Below, one piece after another: positions 1-9,666 of a stretch of DNA of 64,000 nucleotides; position 1 is the stretch's first letter, and each line of letters starts with the position of its first letter. The stretch comes from Lewinellaceae bacterium (GTDB lineage: Bacteria > Bacteroidota > Bacteroidia > Chitinophagales > Saprospiraceae). The notes beneath the pieces were generated by a model. The model was not told where the DNA came from, did no database searches, and saw nothing but the letters and a program-made list of their open reading frames with translations. The DNA is taken from contig JACJYC010000012.1 in the NCBI GenBank assembly GCA_020636325.1, forward strand, positions 62,001 to 126,000, read 5' to 3'. Both the position numbers and the translations under genes were made by a program.

Positions 1-3000
1 CGATGAGCGCTCCGGCGCCGGCGTCGTCCAGCATGAAATTAATGCGATCATCCGGATAGGAGGCCAGGACGGGTACATAAGCGCATCCGGCCTTGAGCAC
101 GCCGAGCAGGGCGACGATCATATTAAAGGAACGCTCCATCAACACCCCTACCCTATCGTGCCGGGCAAGTCCGACCTCTTCTCTCAGGTACCGGGCCAGG
201 CAATCCGCCTTTTCGTTCAGTTCAGCGTAGGTCAGCAGTCCTTCATAAGCAATTAAAGCAGGTGCATCGGGTGTCCGGACGGCCCATTCCTCAAACAGCT
301 GCTGAAGCGATTCCGCAGGCGGGTCCGTTTTCTCTCCTACGCTGAAATGGTCAATGATCAGATTTTTTTCTACTGAGGAAAGGTAATCCACCAGGTCCAC
401 TTTTACCGACGGGTCATCCAGAACGGCCAGTGTAAAACTGACCAGATGGCCCAGTAACTGTTCTGCCGTTTTAGGCGTAAAAAGATCGGTATTGTAGACC
501 AAAGAAAGTACGGCAAAATCCCCGCCGTCGAAAAAGGAAAAGTTCAGGTCAAATTTGCTGACCCCGATTTCCCGGGCATAATCCCGGAAAGTCAGACCGG
601 CTACCGTCGTATCCTCGCTCATTTCCTTGCGCTTGTAAATGGCTAGGACGTCAAACAACGGAGAACGGCTGAGATCGACATTCGGGTTGAGGTTATCAAA
701 AAGCAGGTCCAGGGGATAGTCGCTGTGATTTTGGCAACGGAGCATATTCTCCTTCACCGAATCCAGCAGTTCGGCGAACGAGGCCCTGCCGTCAAAAGTC
801 GACCGGATGGCCAGCGTATTGGCAAAAAAGCCCACCTGCTTTTCCAGTTCCACCTCGTCGCGACCGGCAACCGGAACGCCAACAATGATGTCGTTCTGGC
901 CGGAATAGCGGTAAAGCAATCCATTGAGCGCAGCCATAAACAGCATGAACTCGCTGCATTTGTGCCGACGGCAGAGCAGGCGGATTCGGTCAACCTGATC
1001 CGACTCCAGCAACCTGTAAAAACTGCCCCCGTTGTACGTCTTTACTGCCGGTCTCGGAAAATCAAGCGGCATTTCCAACACAGGCAGTTCACCGGAGAGT
1101 TGACCCATCCAAAAATCCTTCAAATCCGTTAACCGCTGCGCATCCAGGCGGTTGTTGGACCAGACCGCATAATCCCTGAACTGCAGGGAAAGCGGAGGCA
1201 AAGGATCAGGTTGACCTTGTATGAAGGCCTCATAAAGGGCAAGGATTTCTCCTGCTATCCGTTCCATGGACCAATCGTCAAAAATCAGGTGATGAACCTT
1301 GACCAACAGTAAATGCCGGTCCTTTTCCAGCTTCAGCAGGCGAGTCTGGAACAACGGTCCGGTTTCCAGGTCCAAAGGCGCTTCCTGCATAGCCGACAGC
1401 AGGGTTTCGATATGGTCAGCTTGTGCGGGCAATCCGGTAAAATCTTCGACCTCCATCTGCTTTTGAACCGATTCGGCCGGCAATATCAGTTGAACGACCC
1501 CTCCGTCGCGGCTGACAAAGACGGTCCTCAGTATTTCATAGCGCCGGACGATCGCCTGCAGGGATTTTTCAAGCGCCTGCACATCCAGGGGCCCTTCCAG
1601 TTTGTAGGCATTCAATTCGGTATAGGCCAAAGTCCCCTCAGGGGTCTGGCAAAGGTTCCAGAGCCGCTGCTGCGCCCTTGAAAGCGGATAGTATTCCCGG
1701 TCGGGTAAGCGCTGCAAACCCTCCCGGCGCCCGTCCTGGCCGGCAGTGAGCCTGTCTTCCACGAAGGAAGCCATGGCGCTGATCGTAGGATAGGCAAAGA
1801 AATCTTCAAAATTAACCGAAAGATCAAACTGCTTCTTGAGGCGGATCAGGATCTGGTTGGCCAGCAAGGAGTGCCCGCCCGCTTCAAAAAAGTTTGTTTC
1901 AGGGGTCAGGTTTTCTTGTCGCAGCACTTCTTTCCAAACCATGGTCAGTTTCTGCTCCGTATTGAGTTGCCCTTCCACAAGGGTTGCAAGATCCCGAAGC
2001 ACGGGATAGTCAAAAATATCTTCAAAATCCAGGGTTAATCCGCAGGCTGTTCGCAAGCGCCTGATGACCTGAGTAGCCTTGAGCGAGTCGCCGCCCAACC
2101 TGAAAAAGTGGTCGCCCGGAGCTACAGCAGATAATTCGAGCGCAGCCTGCCACGCTTCGGCCACTATGGCCTCGGCAAAGGTCAAACCCGGTTCGGGCCG
2201 GGAAACCGAAGTACTCAGGAAAGCAGGTACGGCGCCGGTTTCCAGTTTTTTCGGCGTTTCCCTGATCCAGCAACGGGAAGGCGTGAAAGCGTACCCGGGC
2301 AGGTTCAGTTTCCGCGGTTCGTCAAAATGAAGGAGCAACGGAAAATCAAGTTGATGCCCTTCCAGGTATAAGGCGGTCACCAAACGCATCAGGCTGTGCC
2401 ACGGATCGGAGGATTCCACCTCAATGACGGCGCCGCGTTGTCCCGCATCAGGTACGGACAGAATAGCCTGAAGGATCTCATTGTCCGGATTGGCGCCTAA
2501 AAAGACCGTTCTTTCTCCGGAGTTGGTTCTTTTCAACAGCGCCGAAGCCCTGGTTTCCAGGTCGGACAGGGGCTGCCGGACGTATTGATCAACCTGATGG
2601 AGCGCATCTTCCAGTGAGAGTTTACCGGCAAGAAAATCAGCTGTTATCTTTCCCGCGCCCGATCCCACAGCTTCCACAAAGGGAATGCCAGCTGCCTGGA
2701 GCTGCCTGACCCAACCTACCTGAAAAGCAAAATTGCAATACCTGGCTGAAAGTCTGTCCTCGCCGTTGCCGGCAGCCGACATGGTATCGAATGCTTCTAA
2801 AAAAGTGGGAAAAGCCTGCCCCCAGTCTTCAAGCGTCGCCGGATCCGCCGTTTCTCCGTCGGATAAAACGAATAATATCTTTCCGGGTTCCGGCCAGTGA
2901 CCGGCGGCGGGGTGATCCTGGTCCGGTTTCCATTCCGATAAGGCCTTCCGCAACGACGGCATATCCCGGACCGCAAATGCCGTGCGATATGGATGATGCT

Positions 3001-4438
3001 CCCGCCCCATGCAAAGGGTATAGCTCAAGGCGGGCAGGTCCGGATCGCTGAGATTCAGGGTTTTCCGGGCAAGGGCTGCGATGGCTTTTTCCAGGCCTTC
3101 CCTTGTGGCTGAGGAAACCGGGACGAACCAGGTTTCGCAGGAAGTCCGGGCCTGACCAATTCTTCGTTCGGCGGGCTTCGGGGCCTCCTTCAGTACAACG
3201 TGGGTATTGGTGCCGCTGAACCCCATGGAACTTACGGCGGCAAAGCGGGGGCGGTCTTCTTTTCTCGACCAGGGCAGCGCCTCCTCGTTGATATACACCG
3301 ACGAGGCGGAAAAATCGATCAAAGGGCTCGGTACGCCCGTATAATAAGCCGGGTATATGACCTCTTCCTTCAGCGCCAGCACAGCTTTGACCAATCCCGA
3401 CAGTCCCGCCACGCAGCGGGTATGTCCAATATTGGCCTTGATGGTTGAGACGGGGCATCTTTGACCGGCCGGAAGGCGGCCTTCAAATGCCAGATCCAAT
3501 CCGCCGACCTCGATGCTGTCACCCAGTTGGGTTCCGGATCCGTGGGCTTCCACGAACCCGATCTCGGCGGGATCTATGCCGGCTTTTGCCCATGCCTTGC
3601 GGATCACCTCGGCCTGGGCAATGCTGTCGGGAGCGTTGAGGCTGGCAGCGCGAGCGGCATTATTGTTCACCGCGGTGCTGAGGATCACGGCGTGTACGGG
3701 GTCGCCGTCTTGCAAAGCGCGGTCAAGGGGTTTCAGCAAAATGCCGACGACGGCCTCCCCGAACGCCATACCGTTCGACCGGTCGGAGAAGGGGATCGAA
3801 TATCCGTCAGGTGAATCCACGCCCATGGCATCGGGCTCGTCCAAAAACGGGAACAACTCCAGATTGACGCCGCAGACCAAAGCCTGATCAGAATGCCCCA
3901 GAACGATATCGTTGCAGGCATTGTGCAAGGCAACCAACGCGGAGGAGCAGGAAGTATCGATAACCGCTACCCCGCCGTGAAGGTTGAACTGGCGGCTGAT
4001 CCTTGCTGCCAGGAATTCCGAACCGTTTCCGTTGGACAGCAAAGCGTTGTACTCATCGGCCAGGTAATGATAATCCAGTTGCTTGTGCGCAACATAGACG
4101 GCGGTATTTGAGCCCGCAAAATCATTCCGGGATATGCCCGCATCGTCGATCGTTTCCTGGACGATTTCCAGCAAAAGCCGTTGATGCGGATCCATGCAGA
4201 TCGCCTCTCCCAACGGTATATTGAAATAGGCATAATCAAACTCATCAATCCCGTCCATGTATGATCTTACCTGAAAAGCTTTATCGGCAGGGAGCGTGGT
4301 TTTCCGGACCCGTTCGCCGGAAATAGGCCCCATGCTGCATTTACGGGCAAGCAGATTCTCGTGAAGTTGTTCCAGGTTTCGGGCATCGGGAAATCGCCCG
4401 GCCATGCCGACGATGGCAATTTGGATCTGCTGATTCAT
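1..4438 (-). CDS. Hybrid PKS-NRPS megasynthase KS-(AT remnant)-T-T-C-A, 3' end outside window
   Basis: Late-stage assembly-line protein, translated by eye from the ATG at 4438; at least 1479 residues are in view and the reading frame is still open at base 1. A ketosynthase occupies about residues 5-430, with active-site Cys164 in DTSCSSAL, the EAHGSGT histidine and the IKANIGHT histidine. About residues 440-700 resemble an acyltransferase, but GHSxGE is replaced by GSGAGK and the middle of the domain is missing, so it should be inactive. Two carrier domains follow, with phosphopantetheine serines near 785 (LGGDSL) and 857 (AGGHSL). A condensation domain has its HHxxxD motif near 1049 (HHLIFDDW). 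The adenylation domain starts near 1370 and is cut off before its specificity residues. It follows the carbamoyltransferase by 62 bases on the same strand. Extender units must come from an AT in trans, or the KS is not extending; that is inference. Confidence 0.93.
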   Translation of the reverse strand, partial: MNQQIQIAIVGMAGRFPDARNLEQLHENLLARKCSMGPISGERVRKTTLPADKAFQVRSYMDGIDEFDYAYFNIPLGEAICMDPHQRLLLEIVQETIDDAGISRNDFAGSNTAVYVAHKQLDYHYLADEYNALLSNGNGSEFLAARISRQFNLHGGVAVIDTSCSSALVALHNACNDIVLGHSDQALVCGVNLELFPFLDEPDAMGVDSPDGYSIPFSDRSNGMAFGEAVVGILLKPLDRALQDGDPVHAVILSTAVNNNAARAASLNAPDSIAQAEVIRKAWAKAGIDPAEIGFVEAHGSGTQLGDSIEVGGLDLAFEGRLPAGQRCPVSTIKANIGHTRCVAGLSGLVKAVLALKEEVIYPAYYTGVPSPLIDFSASSVYINEEALPWSRKEDRPRFAAVSSMGFSGTNTHVVLKEAPKPAERRIGQARTSCETWFVPVSSATREGLEKAIAALARKTLNLSDPDLPALSYTLCMGREHHPYRTAFAVRDMPSLRKALSEWKPDQDHPAAGHWPEPGKILFVLSDGETADPATLEDWGQAFPTFLEAFDTMSAAGNGEDRLSARYCNFAFQVGWVRQLQAAGIPFVEAVGSGAGKITADFLAGKLSLEDALHQVDQYVRQPLSDLETRASALLKRTNSGERTVFLGANPDNEILQAILSVPDAGQRGAVIEVESSDPWHSLMRLVTALYLEGHQLDFPLLLHFDEPRKLNLPGYAFTPSRCWIRETPKKLETGAVPAFLSTSVSRPEPGLTFAEAIVAEAWQAALELSAVAPGDHFFRLGGDSLKATQVIRRLRTACGLTLDFEDIFDYPVLRDLATLVEGQLNTEQKLTMVWKEVLRQENLTPETNFFEAGGHSLLANQILIRLKKQFDLSVNFEDFFAYPTISAMASFVEDRLTAGQDGRREGLQRLPDREYYPLSRAQQRLWNLCQTPEGTLAYTELNAYKLEGPLDVQALEKSLQAIVRRYEILRTVFVSRDGGVVQLILPAESVQKQMEVEDFTGLPAQADHIETLLSAMQEAPLDLETGPLFQTRLLKLEKDRHLLLVKVHHLIFDDWSMERIAGEILALYEAFIQGQPDPLPPLSLQFRDYAVWSNNRLDAQRLTDLKDFWMGQLSGELPVLEMPLDFPRPAVKTYNGGSFYRLLESDQVDRIRLLCRRHKCSEFMLFMAALNGLLYRYSGQNDIIVGVPVAGRDEVELEKQVGFFANTLAIRSTFDGRASFAELLDSVKENMLRCQNHSDYPLDLLFDNLNPNVDLSRSPLFDVLAIYKRKEMSEDTTVAGLTFRDYAREIGVSKFDLNFSFFDGGDFAVLSLVYNTDLFTPKTAEQLLGHLVSFTLAVLDDPSVKVDLVDYLSSVEKNLIIDHFSVGEKTDPPAESLQQLFEEWAVRTPDAPALIAYEGLLTYAELNEKADCLARYLREEVGLARHDRVGVLMERSFNMIVALLGVLKAGCAYVPVLASYPDDRINFMLDDAGAGALI

Positions 4439-4500
4439 ATGAAAGGTATTGATTGAATGAATGGATTCGGATGCCGGTTTCGGCATCCCGGAGGTCGATT

Positions 4501-6228
4501 TCAGACCATTTGGGATTGGGATGCATTGGCGAGCTGCCAAACCGGAATCATTTCTTTCCGGCGGTAGAGGGTACCTGAGCACCAGACATAATTGACCTTG
4601 TTCCAGGCGGTTGCCGAGTGGACATCCGGAAAAAAGCCGCACCCGAGGTGATTGGCGCTGGTATTGCACAACAGCGGCACCCCGGTCAACGCATAAAATG
4701 CTTCGATCAGCTCCGCCACGACGGGATTGTCGTTGTGGTTGACGGTCTGAAGCCGGGCTGTACCATCCAGATGGCATACAGCCGGTATCCTTGCCGACCA
4801 TTCCGGGCGGACCAGGTGATCAAAAAGCATGTAAGGGTCCGGCGTTCCCGGGTTGAAAATATCGGGTGCATGCGCTTCCAGACAGATCGGCGATACGGGC
4901 CGGTACGGTTCTCTTTTCTTGACCTGATTGAGGATGTCCTTCATACCCGGAGAAAACGGAGATGCCAGAATGCTGCGGTTGCCCAGTGCACGAGGCCCCA
5001 ATTCAGCCCGACCGTTCAGAAAAACCACGGGTTCTTCGGATTCCTGCAGCAACAAGGCCAGTTCTTTAAGCGTGCAAGGGCGGGCTTCCCAGTTACCGGC
5101 CGGTTCGCTATCCGCAATTTCCGGTCCGGCATACACGCTCCAATCCAGGGCATAAACGCCTGTATGCATAAGCTGCCCCACACAAGCCATTCCTATTGCG
5201 CTGCCCGAATCATTGGGAAACGGCGGAACGTAAACCCCTTCAAAGAAACCGGTGTCGCGGATTCGCCGGTTCCATTTAATGTTCAATGCGCATCCGCCCG
5301 CGAGGCAAATATTCCGATAGGGCCGCGGATTGCGCTGGATCTTCTTGACCAGTTTATGCACCAATAATTCCTCCAGGTATTGGTGGAAGGAACGGAGTAT
5401 GTCCTCATCCGAATAGGAGGTCCCATCGATCCGTTTAATGACCTCTTTGGCAAAAACATTGGCAAACCCCATCGGAGTCTGGTAATGCTTGATGTACACG
5501 TCATCGAATATAGGGAACAGTTCCTTGCGCACTTCTCCCAACGCGATATAGGCCATTACCTTGCCTGCCACCGAGAGGTTGTCTTTGGCAAAGCCGCCCG
5601 CTACCTTGAACGGACCGAAATGCTGGGCGAAAATGCTGTATATATTGCCGATCAGGAGAAAGATCGGCCCCAGGTTCTCTATCTGCCTGGCAGAAACGTC
5701 AAAATAATATAAGCGCGGGTACATTCCCCCGTCCCAGACCAGGATGTAGGCGCTTTCCCCACGGGCGGCAAACGGACTTGTTGCGTAAGTGCCCATGACA
5801 TGGCCGGTCACATGAAGGTAACTGGTATAACGAAAGCTGTGATCGCCGATCAACAACGGGCCCGACGCGTGGCCGTTCAATATGCTGTCTTCCAGTTTTT
5901 TCTCCCGGTATTGTGAAATTTCCAACCGGTAGGGCTTGCCTTCATTTTCGGCGGTCAGGTAATTAAAGTCGGGTCCGATTTCCAGGCGGGGCTGGATAGC
6001 CAGCGCATCCTGATCGAAACCGCCCCATCCGTCCAGGACAAAATGATCGATATCCCGCAAATCGCATCCGTTTTGCCGGAGAATACCCGCAATTTCCGCT
6101 GTATTCTCCAGGCTGCTGTATCGCGGATTGTTGTTAATTTTTTCGAGCTCTACACTGAAGCGCAATCTGCCGTTTTCCACTACTGCGACCGCGCCGTCGT
6201 GGGTGAGTTTAAGACCGCAAGTAACCAT
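4501..6228 (-). CDS. NodU/CmcH-family carbamoyltransferase
   Basis: Predicted to transfer a carbamoyl group from carbamoyl phosphate, via carbamoyl-adenylate, to a hydroxyl or possibly an amino group of the cluster product. The N-terminal Kae1-like domain shows the GLKLTHDG start and the HVTGHVMGTY histidine segment. The C-terminal region shows GRAELGPRALGNRSI and CNTSAN, typical of the NodU/TobZ/CmcH family. The length (575 residues from the start used here) is normal for the family. An upstream in-frame ATG at 6267 would add 13 residues; 6228 was chosen because family members begin right before the GLxxxHD motif and the bases before it are A/T-rich. It lies 66 bases after the preceding NRPS stop and 62 bases before the KS protein. 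Its position suggests tailoring of the peptide. Together with the diaminopropionate genes it could alternatively make a ureido-alanine unit. Confidence 0.92.
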   Translation of the reverse strand: MVTCGLKLTHDGAVAVVENGRLRFSVELEKINNNPRYSSLENTAEIAGILRQNGCDLRDIDHFVLDGWGGFDQDALAIQPRLEIGPDFNYLTAENEGKPYRLEISQYREKKLEDSILNGHASGPLLIGDHSFRYTSYLHVTGHVMGTYATSPFAARGESAYILVWDGGMYPRLYYFDVSARQIENLGPIFLLIGNIYSIFAQHFGPFKVAGGFAKDNLSVAGKVMAYIALGEVRKELFPIFDDVYIKHYQTPMGFANVFAKEVIKRIDGTSYSDEDILRSFHQYLEELLVHKLVKKIQRNPRPYRNICLAGGCALNIKWNRRIRDTGFFEGVYVPPFPNDSGSAIGMACVGQLMHTGVYALDWSVYAGPEIADSEPAGNWEARPCTLKELALLLQESEEPVVFLNGRAELGPRALGNRSILASPFSPGMKDILNQVKKREPYRPVSPICLEAHAPDIFNPGTPDPYMLFDHLVRPEWSARIPAVCHLDGTARLQTVNHNDNPVVAELIEAFYALTGVPLLCNTSANHLGCGFFPDVHSATAWNKVNYVWCSGTLYRRKEMIPVWQLANASQSQMV

Positions 6229-6294
6229 AAATTTTGAATTAGAAAGGTTATGGGGCTGTTTCAACATTCGCCCCGGTTGGTTTCCACTGACGTG

Positions 6295-9200
6295 CTAGAA
6301 ATCGTGAAACAAGACCTCGGCTGTCGCATCCGTCGCGGGTTCCGGTTCGGGAGCGATCAGCTGTGCCAACTGGCCGATCGAGGGGTTGCTGAATATTTCG
6401 TGGATTTTTATCCTGCCCGGATATTTCTCCTCAATTGCCGCAAAAGCGGTGACCGTTTTCAGGGAGTCCAGCCCGAGGGTAAACAGGTTCTCCCGAAGTC
6501 CGGGTTCCGTCCCACTGAGAAGGGGTTGAAACACCAGGGCCAGCCAGGTTTCCGTTTCATTGGCAGCCTTTGAAGGGGTAACCTTCCGCCACATAAACCG
6601 GTTGTCCGTTCCAGCCAGGGCTTCCAAATCGGTTTTGCCGTTTTCATTGAGCGGTAAAGCCGGCAGTTTAAAATAAAGTGTCGGTATCATATAGAGGGGC
6701 ATCCAGGCCTCCAGTTGGAGCCGCAGGGATTCAGGGTCGGGAATCTCCTCACCGGTCAGATAGGCGGCGAGCTGATGGTCGCCTTCGGCGTCGCGCCGTG
6801 CAATTACACGGGCTTCCCGGACCCCGTTGATTTTCAGCAATTGCTGCTCTACTTCACCGGTTTCTATCCGGAACCCACGGATCTTGACCTGATCGTCGCC
6901 TCGCCCCAGGTATTCAATCCTGCCGTCGGGCAACCATCTCCCCAGATCGCCGCTCTTATACATGCGGCTCTCCTTCTCGCCGACAAACGGGTCGGGCAAA
7001 AACCGTTCCGCGGTCAGTTCGGGTTGCTTCCAATAACCTGACGCCACACCTTTGCCGCCGATATAAATCTCACCTGGCACGCCATGCGGCAGCAAGTTGA
7101 GGAAAGCATCAAGGATATAGATCCGCGCACCGGCAGCAGGTCTGCCGATGGTGATTTTGCCCGTTGCTGAACGGTAGGTCTCGACCGTGCAGCCTACTGT
7201 CGTTTCGGTGGGGCCGTACTCGTTGTGCGCCGCTATGTGCCTGTTGAGCCGGAACAAGGTTTCCAGCTGGTCGGCCTGCAGCGCTTCGCCGCCGATGATC
7301 ACACTTTCCATGCCGCTGGCGGGTAATCCCGTCCGGTCGAGCAACCGGATATGGGAAGGGGTAAGCTTGACCGCCTTTACAGGTGATCCGGGTTCAAAAA
7401 TTGTGGTCAGTATCGTTTCAGGTGTCCGGTCATCTGGAAAAACGTGCAATGTATCTCCTCTGAGCAACGTACCTAGGAGGCCGGTGAGCGACAGGTCAAA
7501 AGCCAGCGAAGTAAACAGCCCAAAAGGAAATTCCGCCCGGTTTTCATAGTAGTAGGCATTGGCCCATTCCAGGTAGTTCAACAGGCTGCCATGGCTGACC
7601 GACACGCCTTTAGGCCTACCCGTAGAACCGGATGTGTAAAGAATGTAGGCAGGAGCCGATGGGTCGATTGTTTTATGGAGCCGGTGGTTTTCTGTTTCCG
7701 GCAGCATATCCGCCGATATGAGTTGTCCCCGATAATTGCCCGGCGTCCGGAACAGCGTTTCTGAGTCCACCACCAGTGCAGCGGCGGCTGAATCTTCGAG
7801 GATGTACGCCAACCGCGACCCCGGGTAAGCGGTATCCAGCAGCACAAAAGCGGCATGCGCTTTGAGTACGCCCAGTACACTGACAACGGCGTGAACGGAT
7901 CTGGGCAGCAAAATGGCAACGCGGTCCTCCGGTTGAACCCCCGATTCGATCAAGGCTCCGGCCAGTTTATCGGATCTTTCATCCAAGTCCTTGTAACTGA
8001 TGGCTTCGTTTTCGAAAATCACAGCCACTTTGTCAGGATCGGCTGCCGCTTTTTCCCTGAAGATCTCCACGATATCCGCCCGTTGGCGTAGGCCGATCAT
8101 CTGTTGATTGAAATTTTCGAGTATCTGACGGCGGTCTTGTCCGGTCATTATGTCCAGGCTTTCCAGCCGGATATCCGGTTCAGACAAGGCATGGGTCAGA
8201 AATACTTCGAATTGGGCCGCCATGAAATCGATACGCTCTTCTTCAAAGATATCGCTATTGTATTCCAGCAGGAATTCAAATTGATTCCCGTTATCCAGAA
8301 ACCGGAAGGAGAGGTCAAATTTGCTGATGGAGAATTCAATGGGCACAGGCTTTAGCGCAAGTCCGCCGATACCGGTCCCATCCAAGGCATTCAGCTCGGG
8401 TCCAAGGTATTCGACCAATACGTCAAAAATCGGATTTCGGCCCGGTTGTCCGGCGTACTCAGGTCTTTGGGTCAACCAGTGAAAAGGGTACTCCTCGTGT
8501 TCGAGCGCTTCCGTAAAGCGCGCGCCGGACGCCCTGAGCAGTTCCCGGAAAGACATACCTGGCCTGATCTTTTGCCGCAGTGCAAATAAATTGACATAAA
8601 AGCCGATCTGGTGTTGAAGGGCGGCGCGATTTCGCCCGGCCGAGGTCGTACCCAATACGACTTCCTCCGTGCCTGTGATGCGATAGAGGAACGCCTGGAC
8701 GGATGCGAGCAGGCATTGAAATACCGACAAGCCCATCTCCCCGGCAAATCTGCAGGCTGTCGTTCCATTCAGGACCCGACGCACACAACCGCCCCGGAAA
8801 GCGCGTCTCGCAGGCCGGAGATGATCCGGCAAGAGATTGAGCGATGCGGGTTTCTGTCCGAGATGCCGTTGCCAGAACATACCGCTTTCGAGCAATTGTT
8901 CCCCCGCAGCCCCGGTTTGGTGCCAATAGGCAAAATCCTTGTATTGGATATCCGGCGGGTTGTCGTGCGGCGCGGCGCCCGAAACATAACCGGCATACAC
9001 CCGGGAAAGGTCGTTCAGGAAAACTTTCACCGACCAGGCATCGGCAATAATATGATGAATTACGAACCCTAACAGTGCACCTCCGCCGGCAAGGGGCGCT
9101 ACCTTCATGCGGAACAAAGGGCCCATTTCAAACTGGAACTGGTATCCAGTCGCCCAATGAGCCAGGTTTTTCTCCAGAATACGTTGATCTTTTTCCGAAG

Positions 9201-9666
9201 GATCTTCCATTTCCAGGACATTCAGAGACTGATCAGCCGGCAGTATAACCTGGACCGGTACGCCGGACGACAGGCGGAATACCGTTCTAAGGATCTCATG
9301 CCGGCGAATGACCGCATCCAGCCCTCGTTTCAGGGCGTTCGGATCCGGGATTTCGTCCAGATGGAAAACGGATGGTATGTTATAGGCCACCGACAGTTCC
9401 GGTTGCTGGCAGAGGAGCCAAAGCCGATGTTGGGCCGGCGAAAGGGGGTATTCCTCCAGTGAAGGGGCCTTGGGGAGGATGGCGTCAAAATCCTTTTCAG
9501 CCGTTTTCAGGAAGTGCAGAATCTCCGGTTTCCTTTCCCGGATGCTGTTCAGCGTCAGGGGATCAACCGGGTCTCCTGCCGTCCTGACCGCAAGCTGGTC
9601 ACCGCTTTTCAGGGTGAGAAAGATCTTTCTGTCCTTCAGGTTCTTAATGAATTCCAGGATGGTCAT
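6295..9666 (-). CDS. NRPS module with TubC-type docking domain: docking-C-A-T, predicted Asn
   Basis: Single elongation module of 1123 residues. Residues 1-55 look like a TubC N-terminal docking domain, which would receive the chain from the carrier at the end of the upstream NRPS. The condensation domain (about 65-500) carries HHIIADAW, that is HHxxxD with Ala in place of the usual Gly. The adenylation domain (about 520-1020) has YTSGSTGRPKG, NEYGPTETTVG and YKSGDLGRW. Reading the ten pocket positions by eye gives D-L-T-K-I-G-E-V-G-K, which corresponds to the known asparagine code. The carrier domain (about 1040-1105) has its serine in LGLDSL. There is no epimerase or thioesterase. The start codon overlaps the stop of the upstream NRPS (ATGA), indicating translational coupling. 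Confidence 0.95.
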   Translation of the reverse strand: MTILEFIKNLKDRKIFLTLKSGDQLAVRTAGDPVDPLTLNSIRERKPEILHFLKTAEKDFDAILPKAPSLEEYPLSPAQHRLWLLCQQPELSVAYNIPSVFHLDEIPDPNALKRGLDAVIRRHEILRTVFRLSSGVPVQVILPADQSLNVLEMEDPSEKDQRILEKNLAHWATGYQFQFEMGPLFRMKVAPLAGGGALLGFVIHHIIADAWSVKVFLNDLSRVYAGYVSGAAPHDNPPDIQYKDFAYWHQTGAAGEQLLESGMFWQRHLGQKPASLNLLPDHLRPARRAFRGGCVRRVLNGTTACRFAGEMGLSVFQCLLASVQAFLYRITGTEEVVLGTTSAGRNRAALQHQIGFYVNLFALRQKIRPGMSFRELLRASGARFTEALEHEEYPFHWLTQRPEYAGQPGRNPIFDVLVEYLGPELNALDGTGIGGLALKPVPIEFSISKFDLSFRFLDNGNQFEFLLEYNSDIFEEERIDFMAAQFEVFLTHALSEPDIRLESLDIMTGQDRRQILENFNQQMIGLRQRADIVEIFREKAAADPDKVAVIFENEAISYKDLDERSDKLAGALIESGVQPEDRVAILLPRSVHAVVSVLGVLKAHAAFVLLDTAYPGSRLAYILEDSAAAALVVDSETLFRTPGNYRGQLISADMLPETENHRLHKTIDPSAPAYILYTSGSTGRPKGVSVSHGSLLNYLEWANAYYYENRAEFPFGLFTSLAFDLSLTGLLGTLLRGDTLHVFPDDRTPETILTTIFEPGSPVKAVKLTPSHIRLLDRTGLPASGMESVIIGGEALQADQLETLFRLNRHIAAHNEYGPTETTVGCTVETYRSATGKITIGRPAAGARIYILDAFLNLLPHGVPGEIYIGGKGVASGYWKQPELTAERFLPDPFVGEKESRMYKSGDLGRWLPDGRIEYLGRGDDQVKIRGFRIETGEVEQQLLKINGVREARVIARRDAEGDHQLAAYLTGEEIPDPESLRLQLEAWMPLYMIPTLYFKLPALPLNENGKTDLEALAGTDNRFMWRKVTPSKAANETETWLALVFQPLLSGTEPGLRENLFTLGLDSLKTVTAFAAIEEKYPGRIKIHEIFSNPSIGQLAQLIAPEPEPATDATAEVLFHDF

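Noticed and set aside
6228..9666. Terminal thioesterase after the one-module NRPS
   Set aside because: The protein ends shortly after the carrier; no GxSxG hydrolase domain. Release must happen beyond the left edge.
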